From NCBI GenBank assembly GCA_905160935.1, contig CAJHZI010000757.1, positions 186,001-250,000 of the forward strand: a stretch of 64,000 bases of DNA. The letters run 5' to 3'. This document shows positions 23,601-37,000 of this stretch, piece after piece; the first letter of the stretch is position 1; every line of letters begins with the position of its first letter. Origin of the DNA: Enchytraeus crypticus. Lineage: Eukaryota > Annelida > Clitellata > Enchytraeida > Enchytraeidae. The notes below the pieces were generated by a model. It saw only the letters and a list, made by a program, of their open reading frames with translations, was not told where the DNA came from and did not search any database. Both the position numbers and the translations under genes were made by a program.

Positions 23601-26600
23601 ATAGGCTTATATTTTAGGCCCGGACTCACCACTAGATACAGCAATTAATTATAAAAATTAAAGTTCAGTTTAACGTCAGTTTCGTTTCTCGAAGGCATGC
23701 CTATTATGAGATGAGAGCTGGATTATAATTCTGCACTTGCTGATCCGCTGTGGGCATCTTACTGATATGATGGAACTTGGTAGTCTATCATAAATGATAC
23801 AAAATTGACAATATCATAGTGTGTTAGAACTGTGTAATTATCACAATGTAATAATGTGCTCTATGCTATGCAATAAAAAATTTAATGTGTTGTAAGCTAT
23901 GCAATAATAAAAATATAATAATATATTTAAAGCTATGCAATAATAATAATACAATAATGTGCTAATATATATGCAATAATAACAGCCCAATAGCGTGCTA
24001 TAAACTATGCAGTAATAACAATATTCCAGTGTTATGAACTTAGGGCCCTCCAGGAGAGGCTGGTATTGTTGGTCCTCCAGGTCTACCAGGAACCACTGGA
24101 AAAACTGGATTACCCGGACTGCCGGGTTTAGAAGGACCTCCGGTATGACGATTGATGCATTTTGCTTACCTTATTGCAACATAGTTATGTTGTTATATTA
24201 CAACGTAGTTATGTTGTTATGTTACAACATAGTTATGTTGTTATATTACAACTTAGTTATGTTTTTATATTACAAAATAGTTATGTTGTTATGTTAAAAC
24301 ATAGTTATGTTGTTATATTACAACATAGTTATGTTGTTATATTACAACATAGTTATGCTATTATATTACAGCATAGTTATGTTGTTATATTGCAACATAG
24401 CTCTGTACTCCAGGAGTCTTTCTTCATTTAACTTCATATTGAGTGGTCTTTAAAAGTTTATGTCGATGATATCATATGGCATCATTATGTAGATAGGTTA
24501 ATTGCTAAATCCCGTTGTAATTAGGTGTTCCACGTTTTAATTAGTTACTATCAATGTAATTTAACGACACTTGTAAAATATTTCAATTCCTTCCTGTGAG
24601 TGGTTTCCTATTTATCCTCTAGATAAACCAGGCTGTGATATTCAGATCTTCCTGTGAATGGTTTGGTTTTGCATGATCTGGCTTGAATTGATTCCCTGAA
24701 CATCCTATTTTTGTGCATTCTGGTGTGGCACTAAGAAAAATGTTTATTTTTGGATGACTGTATTTGTATATTCTCTGTGATTAAAAAGTTAATTTATGTC
24801 ATGTTTTAGGGTCCCGTTGGAGAACCAGGTTTTCAAGGAGATAAAGGAGATATGGTAGGTCTACACTGTGCAAAACATTTGTAAATATTTTTATTAATGA
24901 CGGCTTGCTTTGTAAATTATTTCTGTGCAATAATGCAACATTGTTGCGGTTGCGCAAGATATATTTTTATTTGAGGTTAATTATATCATTATTGCAACTG
25001 GTTGGCCTACTGCAAGTGTTTTTTACCTTTATTACATAAATTACCTTTATTATATCCTTTATTATTACATTTTCATATTACAGGGTCCAGTGGGTCCAAG
25101 TGGTGATGTGGGTAGACCTGGTCCACCCGGTCTAAAGGTTTAGCTTTTTAATTTGTCTAAATAGTCTATTAGCTTTAAGGGCAATTTATGTAAAAACAAT
25201 CTTAATGAAAATTAATGGTATCTACATATTGATACTTCAACTACATGTAATTTTGTTTAAATAATATTTTTGTAATAATAATATATTTTGTTTAAAGCTA
25301 ATCGGATTTCTCTTAGTATCAGCAAAAGTAATTTTATGCCGTTTAGCTACAAAAAAGCCCAAAATAATACTCCCAAACAATAAATCCAAATAATCATCTT
25401 TTGTTTAAGTAGACTATATTTTGCTTTAAATTTGTATAACTATGTTTCCGATAGCCTATGTACCTTCTTTTATAGACAGTTATTAACGTTTATGGTTGCC
25501 ATACGTTCTACAGTATTCTATAGCATAGAAGACAATTAGTAAACGTATTTGTTATTCACAGTAATTGCTGCTTACTGTATTACCTCACAGAGCTTAGGCT
25601 CTTTTGTGGTAACCCTCTTCCTGATTATATGTTTAGTTTCTAGTTAAGTAAGCTGTATTTGTTGCTTGTTACGCCATGAAACAAAAAGGTTGCATAAAAG
25701 AAAACAGATCTCATTCTATCATGATAGGATGATAGAATGACATCATGATACCATGCGTAGTTAGGTATCCATCTGCTGATAAGCATATACAGCGCTCAAA
25801 TCAATGCTCGCTCCTCACTTGTACGCTTTCTAGTTAGAAACTGACGTAAACATTTTCTTTGAATCTTTGACTTTATCCTTAGACTGGTCTTTTATCAGTG
25901 ATATTTCAAAGTTATAGATAATTTCTGTCATGATTTTAAATCACTTTGTTTGCTACAGGGTGAAACAGGACCCAGAGGACTTCTAGGAATGCAGGGAGAC
26001 AGGGTGCGTACTGTATGATGATAGATTTCATCATATATTCTGTTTCATCTCTATCTTTCTCTTAGTGCACTGCCTACTGGCAGGTCCATGCTATTTAGGG
26101 CCTCCACTCATCTGTATCTTTTATTTTCCTCTGCAGATCCATAAACGAGTGGATCTTTAAGACATCTATAGCATTCCTTTGCATATGCTATTATTCTTGG
26201 GGAATTCTGCTTGTGACGAAGTGGGCCCCTATGCCTTTCTCAGCTGCTGCTTTCGTTTTATAAATATTTAAATACTTAAATAAATATTTCTCAGTAAATT
26301 ATTTCTATTTCAGAAAATCCTTGAGAAACACTTTTTGTGATTTATTTTTAAATGCAACTCGAATTATATTTTGGCTTAAGTATCATCATCATCATCATCA
26401 TCATCATCTTCCCTTAAATCCGAGTTTAACCAAGGTCGGGATACGCATAGACTTTTATCTATTCGTTTTATTTTGGCTTTAAGTATAATTTTCACTAATT
26501 ATTACTTAATAATAGTTACACTTAATATTGCCAAGCATTGAACCGACACTGTTTTCATTACATTTCTTTTGTATGAACTCTTCTCTGAATGTGTATTTTT

Positions 26601-29600
26601 GTTTAAAATTTTATATTATAATGTGAATCGTGTAGATATTCCTGATCTTCTATAGAAGAAGCTGGAGAAGGGCAAATTATTAAATGTGACAGAAAATTTA
26701 TATATTTCGTATTAATCGATTACATAGTTTTTTTCTAAAGAAGTTAAACCTGCATTGTATGATTTAATATACGTTTTATCATGCTACATTTGCAGTGTAT
26801 AAAGTTGTAGTTTTGAATTTGCGGCGCTTATAGGGGCCGACAGGTATGGACGGAATTAAGGGAGATCAAGGGGAACAAGGAAATAAAGGGTTGAAGGGTG
26901 AAAGAGGGGCGAGAGGTGCTGAGGGGTCAATTGGATCAAAGGTTTGTAATGGTACTGTTCTATGCTGTGTAACTATACACATAATTTGTGGTATTTTTGC
27001 ATTTTGATAAACACTTATGGTTGTAATTTATGGTTAATAATTGACTTCCTAACTTCAACATAACAAAAATAAAATAAATTAAAAGTTCTAATATTTTACG
27101 CCATGTACATTAATACTAATTTATTGCTAATCATTAATTTTGAAGTTTATTACATATCATATGATATAACTGGTTGCTGAAAGATGTAATAGAAGAAGGA
27201 TAAAAGGGAAAAGATAAATAGCAGACAGATACAAAGGAGATTAGATGCTTAAAGCGAATTCCTATATACATGTAGTATACATGTAGAGTATACAGACTAA
27301 AAGGAAAGTTGACGATAGAATTGGATGAAAGAATTGTATGCCATGCTGTTAGCCTGAGGAAGAGAGATACCGATCTTTATTAATAAAATAGAACATCATA
27401 TTTTTCGTTAACGCTGTTTTGTTCCCTGACGAAATTAGAAATTCTGGCGGATTAGGCGCCTATTGTTTAAAATGAACGCTAATGCTGATGATAAGAAACA
27501 TATAGCAAATCACCTAAGAATCTTTTCAATCTGTTATAAATTAGATCCGTGGATAATTTTGACCGTGAAAATGACGCAAATCATAATCCTATGTAACATA
27601 TTCAAACTAAACGAGAACTGGTTAGTTAATTTACTTTATTTTAGTTCGATAGCTACAGTTCAGTAGAATTTGCTTTATTTCTTATAACTCAACGTTTTAG
27701 ATTATCTGCAGCAACTGCTTAGTTTGATAATGACAATTTTTCGACCAAAGATCAGCTATGTGTTTAAGAATTTTTTTATGAATTTAGTTTGTTATAGATT
27801 GTAGTAGTTGAACTTTGTTGCTTGATATTTTGGCTAGGGTGATATGGGACCACGAGGAGAACCTGGACCTTCTGGACCTACGGGAGAGAAGGTAAATAAA
27901 TATGCTATACTGTTTTTTATATTAGAAAGTACGAACGGATCTATTAATAGAATTATTCGCATTTTAGTCAAATGTGTGCAAAGCGACTGAACTGATTTCA
28001 TATAAACAATTTTGTCAGTTGATATGGATTCCCCTGTGCAGAGGTTTCGTCCGTGTCACCTACGAAATGTGATAGAAAGCAACTTTGGTTACATGGTGTG
28101 TTTAGGCTTTTTCTGTTACATTGCAGCATTGTACAATGCAGTGCAATCCAGATTTAGCGTCAGGTTCATCACCCGCATGCGATGGCAGAAACGTCTCGAA
28201 TATTATATGCTACAGCAGGTAGATGTAATTATGCCAAGTGGCAGATCTCGGATATATATTCCTGCCCACTGCCTTCTTTCGCGTTCCACAGAAGTGTACT
28301 CGATCCATCAGCAAGTTACTCCCTTCGCAAAAAGGTTATGAATTATCCACTCTTTAACGTAGCATAGTGATTAAGAAATTATGGATTCAGAAGTGGTTTA
28401 ACTTTGCATTCCTATGTTATTCCTTAGTCACTTCTAGCGAATCTGGCAGTTTACGGCTGGTTTATTCTTCGATGGCTCGGACCCAACATTAGAATCAAGC
28501 TGATCTATTCCACTAAAATGTACATAACATAACAGAACAATTAGAGTGCTATAGTCATCAATGACAACATCGAGCACTACTGAGAAAATCAAGCCGGCAA
28601 GCAAAAGGAAGGTCCAAAACGTTGCAAATTTAAAAAATCCAGAAAATAAGTCCAAAGTACATGTAAATACTCAACGTATGACGCAAACCAGTTACTTTCA
28701 ATAACTCTCACCTTTATTTTAATATTATCAATTCTAAGTTGATGGGTATATATGTCAGGATTTTCGTATACGTGTTCTCGTAAATACGAAGAGAAAATAC
28801 TAATTTGCTTCAAAATAGTTTTTAAAGAAAGTTTTATTACTTTTCTGTATATTTGTATTGATTTAGGGAAGCATTGGAATTCCAGGTTTTCCAGGATTTC
28901 CAGGACCGCCGGGAATAAAGGTATGATTAAACAATTTTTGTATAGACTACTAAATGTCAGGAAATGTATAATTTGCACTGTTGCACAAAGCATTTTCGTA
29001 AATTGAGTACAAATGGGATGTTTCATTTGAGAAACTGAATTTCCATTTAGTCTAACTTTTAGCTTGATATTTGTAAATTAATAACCAGTCCTTCAAATAT
29101 TCTGAGTTTTAATTATTTATTCATTTAAGTCTGTGATGTTGGTTTAGGGAAAGCGTGGGCATGCTGGAAGACCTGGCAGGAATGGTGCTAAAGGAAATAT
29201 GGTAAGCCTTTAGGTGCACATACACCAAACTTACATGTAATGATTGATAACCAAATAGTTTGGCTACATTATTCAACTTCAGTTTCCTCTTATTTGTTTT
29301 ATAATTTAAGTTTATGTATATTTGAAAAATTAGAACTTGCTCTAAGGCGATGATTCTGCTGATAGTACGTATAGCACCATGCAACAGGAAGAGTAAAATC
29401 TTGATTGCCTAATAACCTATTGTATATTTTATATATAAGTGTATATTTATAACTTTAGCATACTTATCGTTCAATAATGGTCAGTAACTACCTTAAACCA
29501 TATAATTCAAAATCTGTATCTACAGTAGCTTATTGTAATTATCTTTCGCTGCGGAAGGAGCGAAAAGAAAGTGTTGACTAAAGCACGCTGATATTTTAAG

Positions 29601-30476
29601 AAATACGCAGTAGGCTCAAGTGCAATTTTAGCTGTCTGTGATACTACTGAACTATGCACTGAAATATGTATTTGAACCCATTTTTAAAAATAATAAGATT
29701 TAACAAAACAGTAATTTTTCTATAATCCTGAGCTACTCTCATATATCAGTGTGAACACTCAGATATACCTATGTCATATGTTACAGGGGTTTCAAGGCCC
29801 GTTTGGAGAGAGAGGAGAACCTGGACCTCAGGTGAACCAATTATGACTTTTTTCTTTTTTTTCTTTTCTTTTAATTTGCTATATCTACTCCTCTGTACTT
29901 ATTAACAAAATGATGCCGGTGGAAGAGAAGCCACAAATAATAGTATGCGACTTTACCGGCCTAACTAATAAATATATATGCAATTTTAGCAGCGAGGCTG
30001 CCTGATCCAGTTTAAGCCCAATTAGATATAATCATCAATTTTAACATGAATTGATTCGATGTGGACATGAAGAGGAAAGCGAAAGACAGAGAAGAGTAGA
30101 GGCTTCATATACCATGGACCTGCCATTGGAAAGTGTACTAAGAGAAAGAGAGATTCGATGTCTTAATTTCAAATCTGTGGGTGATTGATAAGATGATTGA
30201 TTTGCAGTGTGTGTTAAGTTAGGATCTTGTAATGTATGATGTAGGCATATATACACGGCGGTTAAATACGATAAGACAGCAGTAAGAACTGAAGAGCTCT
30301 TACTGCTGAATTACTGAACGAGGTAACAGATGGAAAAATAGAGCGGAAATTATGCTGCATTTGAGGGGATGGCCGAGAATTTCATGAGATTTTGAAAGCC
30401 TTTTCTACTGTAGAAAGAGAAAATGGAAGGTAACGATGCGTGAATGTGCCGTGAACCTGGCTTTAAGCAAAACACT

Positions 30477-30509
<33 letters not shown>

Positions 30510-33266
30510 GGGGGAGAGAAAGAGAGGGAGAGAGAGGGAGAGAGAGAGAGATAGATAGGGAGAGAGGTAGAGATACGAACAATTGATAAACATGAGCATT
30601 GGTTAGTTAGCATGGGTTAAAGGGTTTATGATATATAGTTAAACGTCAAACTTGTAGCTATTTACAACATGCTGTATTAGGTGCCTCAGTCTGGAGGAGT
30701 GTGATTGCATTGTGGTATCTGGTACATTTACTTTGTTATCCTTTATCGGCTGCTCTCAAGTTCTAAATGAGAATGTTACCTTGCTGTAATTTAATTATCC
30801 ATTAGTTTCTCCAATATAACGTAGTTTATATATCTTAATTGATTTGAATTTTTCGATGAAAATGGTCTATAACAGCTTTATATGCAAATAATGTCTGAAT
30901 AGCGTAGTGGTTAATTAGAGGCGTAAAGTCATGGAACTTTACATGGCCAATCCCGAGATAAATTGAACTTTGCGGGTTCGATTCCCGGCCGAGCTGATCT
31001 GAGAGTAAAATCTGGGACATTTACAGAACTGGTTATATGGAAAATGAAATAAATTGCCCAACGAATTAATCACATGGTATTAAGAGCGATAGATGTCAAC
31101 AGAGATGATCAATAATACTTGTTATTATTACTATATTAATTTAAGGGTTCTCAAGGGCCAATGGGGAAGCAAGGACCCGTAGGGCCTCCGGGTGCGAAGG
31201 GTGAGTTGGGACCCCCAGGTCCACAGGGACCCCGAGGTGATGCGGGGGCGCCAGGGGCTCCTGGACCCCCGGGATTTCTTGGGGCACAAGGACCTGCGGT
31301 ATGACTTTATCAAGTTCCATATTACAATAAAAGTGTTTTGTTTAATGCTGCTGTTGTATATATTGTTGGTTTGTATCAGAAATAATCTAAATAATATCAA
31401 AGTAATAAATAATAATTCATTTTCATAGACATAAAAAAATTAAAATAAATAAATAAGAAATCTTCGCCGTATATGGCTTAAGTTATGTACATATAACTTG
31501 TGATTTAATTTCTATCATTACTTAACAAGCTCAACATCATTTAAAATTTTATGCAAGAAAGCTAGCGTTAACGTAAGTTTCCTCACTCGAAAGCGATGTC
31601 AGTGACGGGCTAGCCCATGATTTGAACCTTGCATATACTGATCCGCGATCGAATAATTTAGGTTATTAAGTATGTTTTTAAGTTGTATTTATGTGTATAC
31701 AAATAACATAAATAGTTAAAATTACTTATTCGTGAAGCGGTCAGCCTTTTTAGGTTTCATCTGAAGATAAACGTCATATGACGATATATATATCCCTTCA
31801 TATTTTTGTACCTCGTATTGCCGTACATGGACATATATATATTTAGAAATAAAAAAACGGCAAAATAATATTTTGATATTTATCGTAGGGCAATCCTGGA
31901 AAGGACGGAATGCCGGGACCACCTGGGGAAAGAGGAGAACTGGTGCAGTACAGTAAAATATTCATCTTAATTTAATTTATAATGTACAATTAAGTTTAAT
32001 TTCATTCGCAAACGTTTAAGAATTGTCACACGTTTTGTAAACGATCGAAGTAAACCTTATTGTATTATTTGCAGATAAAACTTTCAGCCGAACTTAGCAT
32101 AGAACTGCAATGCTAGACAACTTCATTGATTGCCTATTGATTGAGTATTGGTTGCCTATTGATTACCTATTGATTTCTTATTGACTGCCTATAGATTGCC
32201 TATTGATTATCTACTGATTGTCTATCGATTGCATATTGATTACCTACTGATTGCCTATTGATTGTCTATTGATTGCCTATTGATTGCCTATTGATTACCT
32301 TCCAATTATTAATAACCTATAGATTGCCTATTGATTGTCTATTGATTGCCTGTTGATTGTCTATTGATTGCCTATTTATTACCTATTGATTACCTATTGA
32401 GTGCCTATTGATTGTTGATTGATATCCTATTGATTACCTATTGATTACCTTTTTGGTGCCTGTTAATGATTGTCAATTGATTGCCAAAGTTGCCGGTACG
32501 AGACTGCCTAATCTAGTACCGGCCGCTTATTAAGAGTCGTGGAAGAACTTGAAACAATATTTGTTACAAATCAAAATTTGCAATATACATTTATATCCCT
32601 TTCTTAATGAGATGAGCCGGACACGAAGGCAAGGTGTCCGAATGTGGATCAGTAGGTTCAGGTTCAAATCCATTGTAGGCCTCACCAATAACATGCTATT
32701 AATAATATATTATCAGTTACTATTCTACGTAGATAAGAAATTTTGTAGGAAAATCATTTCATTAAAACTGCTAAGTAAGTTCTCTAGCAAAGATTTTTTA
32801 CGAATATGAAGAGTTTGTTATCTTTATAAATATTATCCACATCTATGTGACTAGGGCATGCCGGGATCTGCTGGTCAACCGGGATTCGTGGGACAGATTG
32901 GCAACCCTGTAAGTGATTTTAATCTATTATATTTCATTTTTGGCAAAATTATTGAATTTCTAGAAAAAACTAGGGTTAACATCAGTTTCCTCACTCGAAA
33001 GCGATGTCAGTGACGGGCGAGCCCTAGATTTGAACCCCGCACCTACTGATCCGCGGTCGAGTATCTTACCTACTTCGGACTGCAAGTCGTACACTTCAAG
33101 AAGTCGTACACAAGTCGGTAAGTCGTACACTTGAAAGTTGTACCCGTATCAAGTCTGTGAATGGATTTTGTGATTTTGTATTAATCGTTGATTTTGTATT
33201 GAACGTTTTCTTCCTGAGGAGATGTATTGTTTAAACAGAGATAAATACAAGGAGAAAGGGAGATTA

Positions 33267-33337
<71 letters not shown>

Positions 33338-33383
33338 TTATATATATTATATATATATATATGTATATCTATATATTATACTA

Positions 33384-33422
<39 letters not shown>

Positions 33423-33844
33423 TATATATACATGTTACATATATATAGGATATATAAATATATATATATTATATAATATAATATATATGATTATATATAT
33501 ATATATATAATAATATATATAATAATATTAAATAGATATATATATAATTAATATATCTATATTATTATATATGCATATATATATATATATATATTATATT
33601 ATCTAATATATATTATATATAATATATATATGTGCTTCTCTCGCTCTCTCTCTCTTCTCTCTCTCTCTCTCTCTCTCCTCTCTTCTCTCTATATTAATAT
33701 ATATATATTATATATGTATACATATATATAGCCATATATATATATACAGTTTATATATATATCAATCATCATCATCATTCCCTTGAATCCCAGTTTAACT
33801 AGGGTCGGGATACGAAAGACTGTCTCAAATCCTCTCAAATCTCA

Positions 33845-33900
<56 letters not shown>

Positions 33901-33991
33901 TATATATATATATATAATGTATATATATATTCCCTTTATATATATATATATATATATCTATATATATATATATAATGTATATATATATTCC

Positions 33992-34051
<60 letters not shown>

Positions 34052-37000
34052 ATATATATATATAGGGAGTTTGAGTGAGAGAGGTAGAGGGAAAAAGAGA
34101 GACATTCTAAAAGGAGAGCTATTAAGAGAGAGCTATTACGGAGAGATATTAAGAGAGAGCTATTAAGAGAGAGAGCTATTAAGAGAGAGCTATTAAGGAG
34201 AGTTATTAAGAGAGAGCTATTACGAGAGAGCTATTAAAGAGAGCTATTAAGCTATTAACTATTAGGGGCAGCTATTTTTCAAATGTCAATCTTCTTTATA
34301 TGTATTACATTTAACTAAAACTAATTGTTAAAATGCATATAGTTACTGCTTAGTATTTAGCAGGTTTATGCTTAAATATATATATTATTTTAAAAGGGGA
34401 GCCCTGGACCCCCAGGGCCTGTGGGTGAACGAGGTGCTCCTGGGTTAATGGTAAGTTATTAGGTATTACCTTTTTCAGTCTACTGTATTTAACTGTTATA
34501 GCATTGACTAATGATTATTAAATAATGATATTACCCCGTGTTGTGCTCGGGTGTGGTTGGACTACTGCATAATAGGGCAACCGCAAACAATCTGTCGCGT
34601 GTACGTAAGCGACGACTAAAGGCAGGAGCTGAGGATGGCAAGAGGGGACCCACCTCACCATGAAAATTTTTCCCCCAGGACTAAATGGTAATTAATCCAC
34701 CTAACTGAGGAAGGCAACGGGAAACCACCTCAGAAGCCATATTTTTCCCAAGCTATAGACTATATATGGTATGGATAAGGCATAGACTTTGTGAAGGGAT
34801 TAACTTGTTGATCTAAGGAGTGCTCTTATGGAGCGAGAAAGCAGACTTTGAGTATGAATATACACCTTGAACCTGCCACTTGGCAATGCACTGAAGAAGA
34901 AGAAGATATTCCTTCAATGACAGATCTTGTTGTTATTCATTCGCTGTGTCAAGAGTATCTTGATTTAATTAAAATATGTATTCAATAAGTTCAGTAACTT
35001 CAAATTATATTTCCTGATTTACTTTTACTTCTCTGTCACTTAGCAATTGCTGCTTTACTGAACAGTCTTGATCATTCAAGTATTAATTCTGTTAATTTCG
35101 ATATTGATCCTGCCATTGAAAATAACGGTTTTTGAAAACTAATCCACGCAAATCTTTATTAAACGTATTATTAATAATGTGGTCTTACATATAGACCTTT
35201 GAGTTAACGTCTTCGTGTATATCGTAATGAGTCCTTTCCAATTTAAGTGGAAATGAATGTTTTCAACTCTCAGCTGTTATCTATGCTTCATAGGGACCTC
35301 CAGGACTGCGTGGATCGCCCGGGGAACCTGGAAAAGACGGAGTTCCAGTAAGCAATATTATCGATTTTTCATCACTAAAAATTGAGGATATGTTTAGTAT
35401 AACTGAATCCAGAGTCAGATGACTCGTAACTATTTTAACTTTGTTACTATATGTAGTGCATCATACAATAGCATTACAGTGATACTCTATACATTACACG
35501 AATCCAATGAAACTCAAACAGATACTTCGAAATATTTAGCATATAGATACTTATTATATCTGCAATATTTTCTCCTTGAATTAGAGAGTTTAAACTATTT
35601 AAGCTTATGATTTTACTGAATTTATGTTCTATTCGATCTACCTGGAAGATGATGTAATACGGGACCTGAGAGAAGAGATATGGTGCTCGGTCAACTTCTG
35701 ATGACCAGTGATAATAAATTGATAATCAAATCATTTAAATCAACTCTATAACAATTCAGTTCATTCATTCTGAATGAACTGAATGCACGGCTTATGTCTC
35801 TCTTAGATCAGCCTGACTTCATACGATGCTCATGTTGATCGAGGACCAGCCTGAATTATATAAGCTTATTTTGGTGCGCAATTATGTTCATAATACCGAG
35901 TGATGAAAGCAAATGTGGATGCATTTACTTTCTAAATTTAACACACTGTACATTATGTGATCCTAACCAGCCTCATCAGTTCTTTCATAAATCTTTGTCT
36001 TTAATTGATAGAGTTGCTCATATTTGATCTGTCCTAGGGATCTCCAGGAAGCCAAGGAGCCCCAGGATCAGTGGGACCTCCAGGTCCCCGAGGTTTCCCT
36101 GGAGAACGGGGACTTCCTGGACCTGCGGTTTGTTGTCTTTCATTCTGTTGTTTAGTTCTTTCACACATCATGTTGTACATCTAATCTAATATCATAGTAT
36201 CTAATGAAAAGAGTTTTAAATATAAGTACATAATTTGCTTACAGAATGCAGCACAGTAGATGTACATGACTTGCAAACAGAATCCAGTACAGTATATGCT
36301 TGTTTCCTAATCCAATGCCCTAAGATCTAATAATAAGAGTTTTAAATATATATACATGAGTTGCTAACAGAATGCAGTACAGTGTATGCTTATTTGTACA
36401 AGATTTGTTAAGAAACTGCAGTATATGCCAGCATAACAAATAAATACTGTGCATGGTTTGTTAAGAGACTGCATCATATTCAATTGTAACAAATACCGTG
36501 CAAAACAATAATTTGTTAGAGTTTTCCTTTATAAATATTCTTTGATCTACATCAAATTTTCGTACACATTTATGTTAAGTTATTTTGTGTATTATGAGCA
36601 ACAAATTGCGCAACTCTTATGTTTAGTCGACTACTGCCAGATTTACATGTAGACATAGAAAAGTAAGTTGAATCGACATTGTGTTGAATTGTTTAGGGTT
36701 CAGAAGGATCAAAAGGAGATGTTGGTCCCATGGGTTCTCATGGACATCCGGTAAAATATACCATTAATTATGCATAATAATAATAAAAACTCTTATACTT
36801 AGCACTTTTGGTATGCTACATTATTCTTTTTTTTTAAAATCTAACACGTAAATAAGAATTTTTAAGCTGTAATTAATAACACTCTATAATGTAATTTATA
36901 ATACGGTTATAGCCTACGTGTAGTATGTCGGAAGCTGTGCGCTGTATTGTAGAATATTACTGTACTTAATCTTAACTCTGGATTTCAAAAAATAATTTTT

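Noticed and set aside
24176..24405. CRISPR-like regular repeats
   Set aside because: Units are contiguous with no unique spacers, in a metazoan intron. The same reasoning excludes the arrays at 14968, 42091 and 51850.
24034..24431. Plus-strand frames with SYVVILQ-type repeats after exon 18
   Set aside because: Frameshifted exon 18 running into a palindromic 24-bp array.
28589..29026. 145-codon minus-strand frame
   Set aside because: Lies antisense across collagen exon 24 and AT-rich intron; no recognisable domain.
30893..30998. Functional tRNA gene
   Set aside because: A- and B-box-like parts exist, but the spacing is too long, the T-stem has a mismatch and no acceptor stem pairs. Kept only as a tRNA-like repeat.
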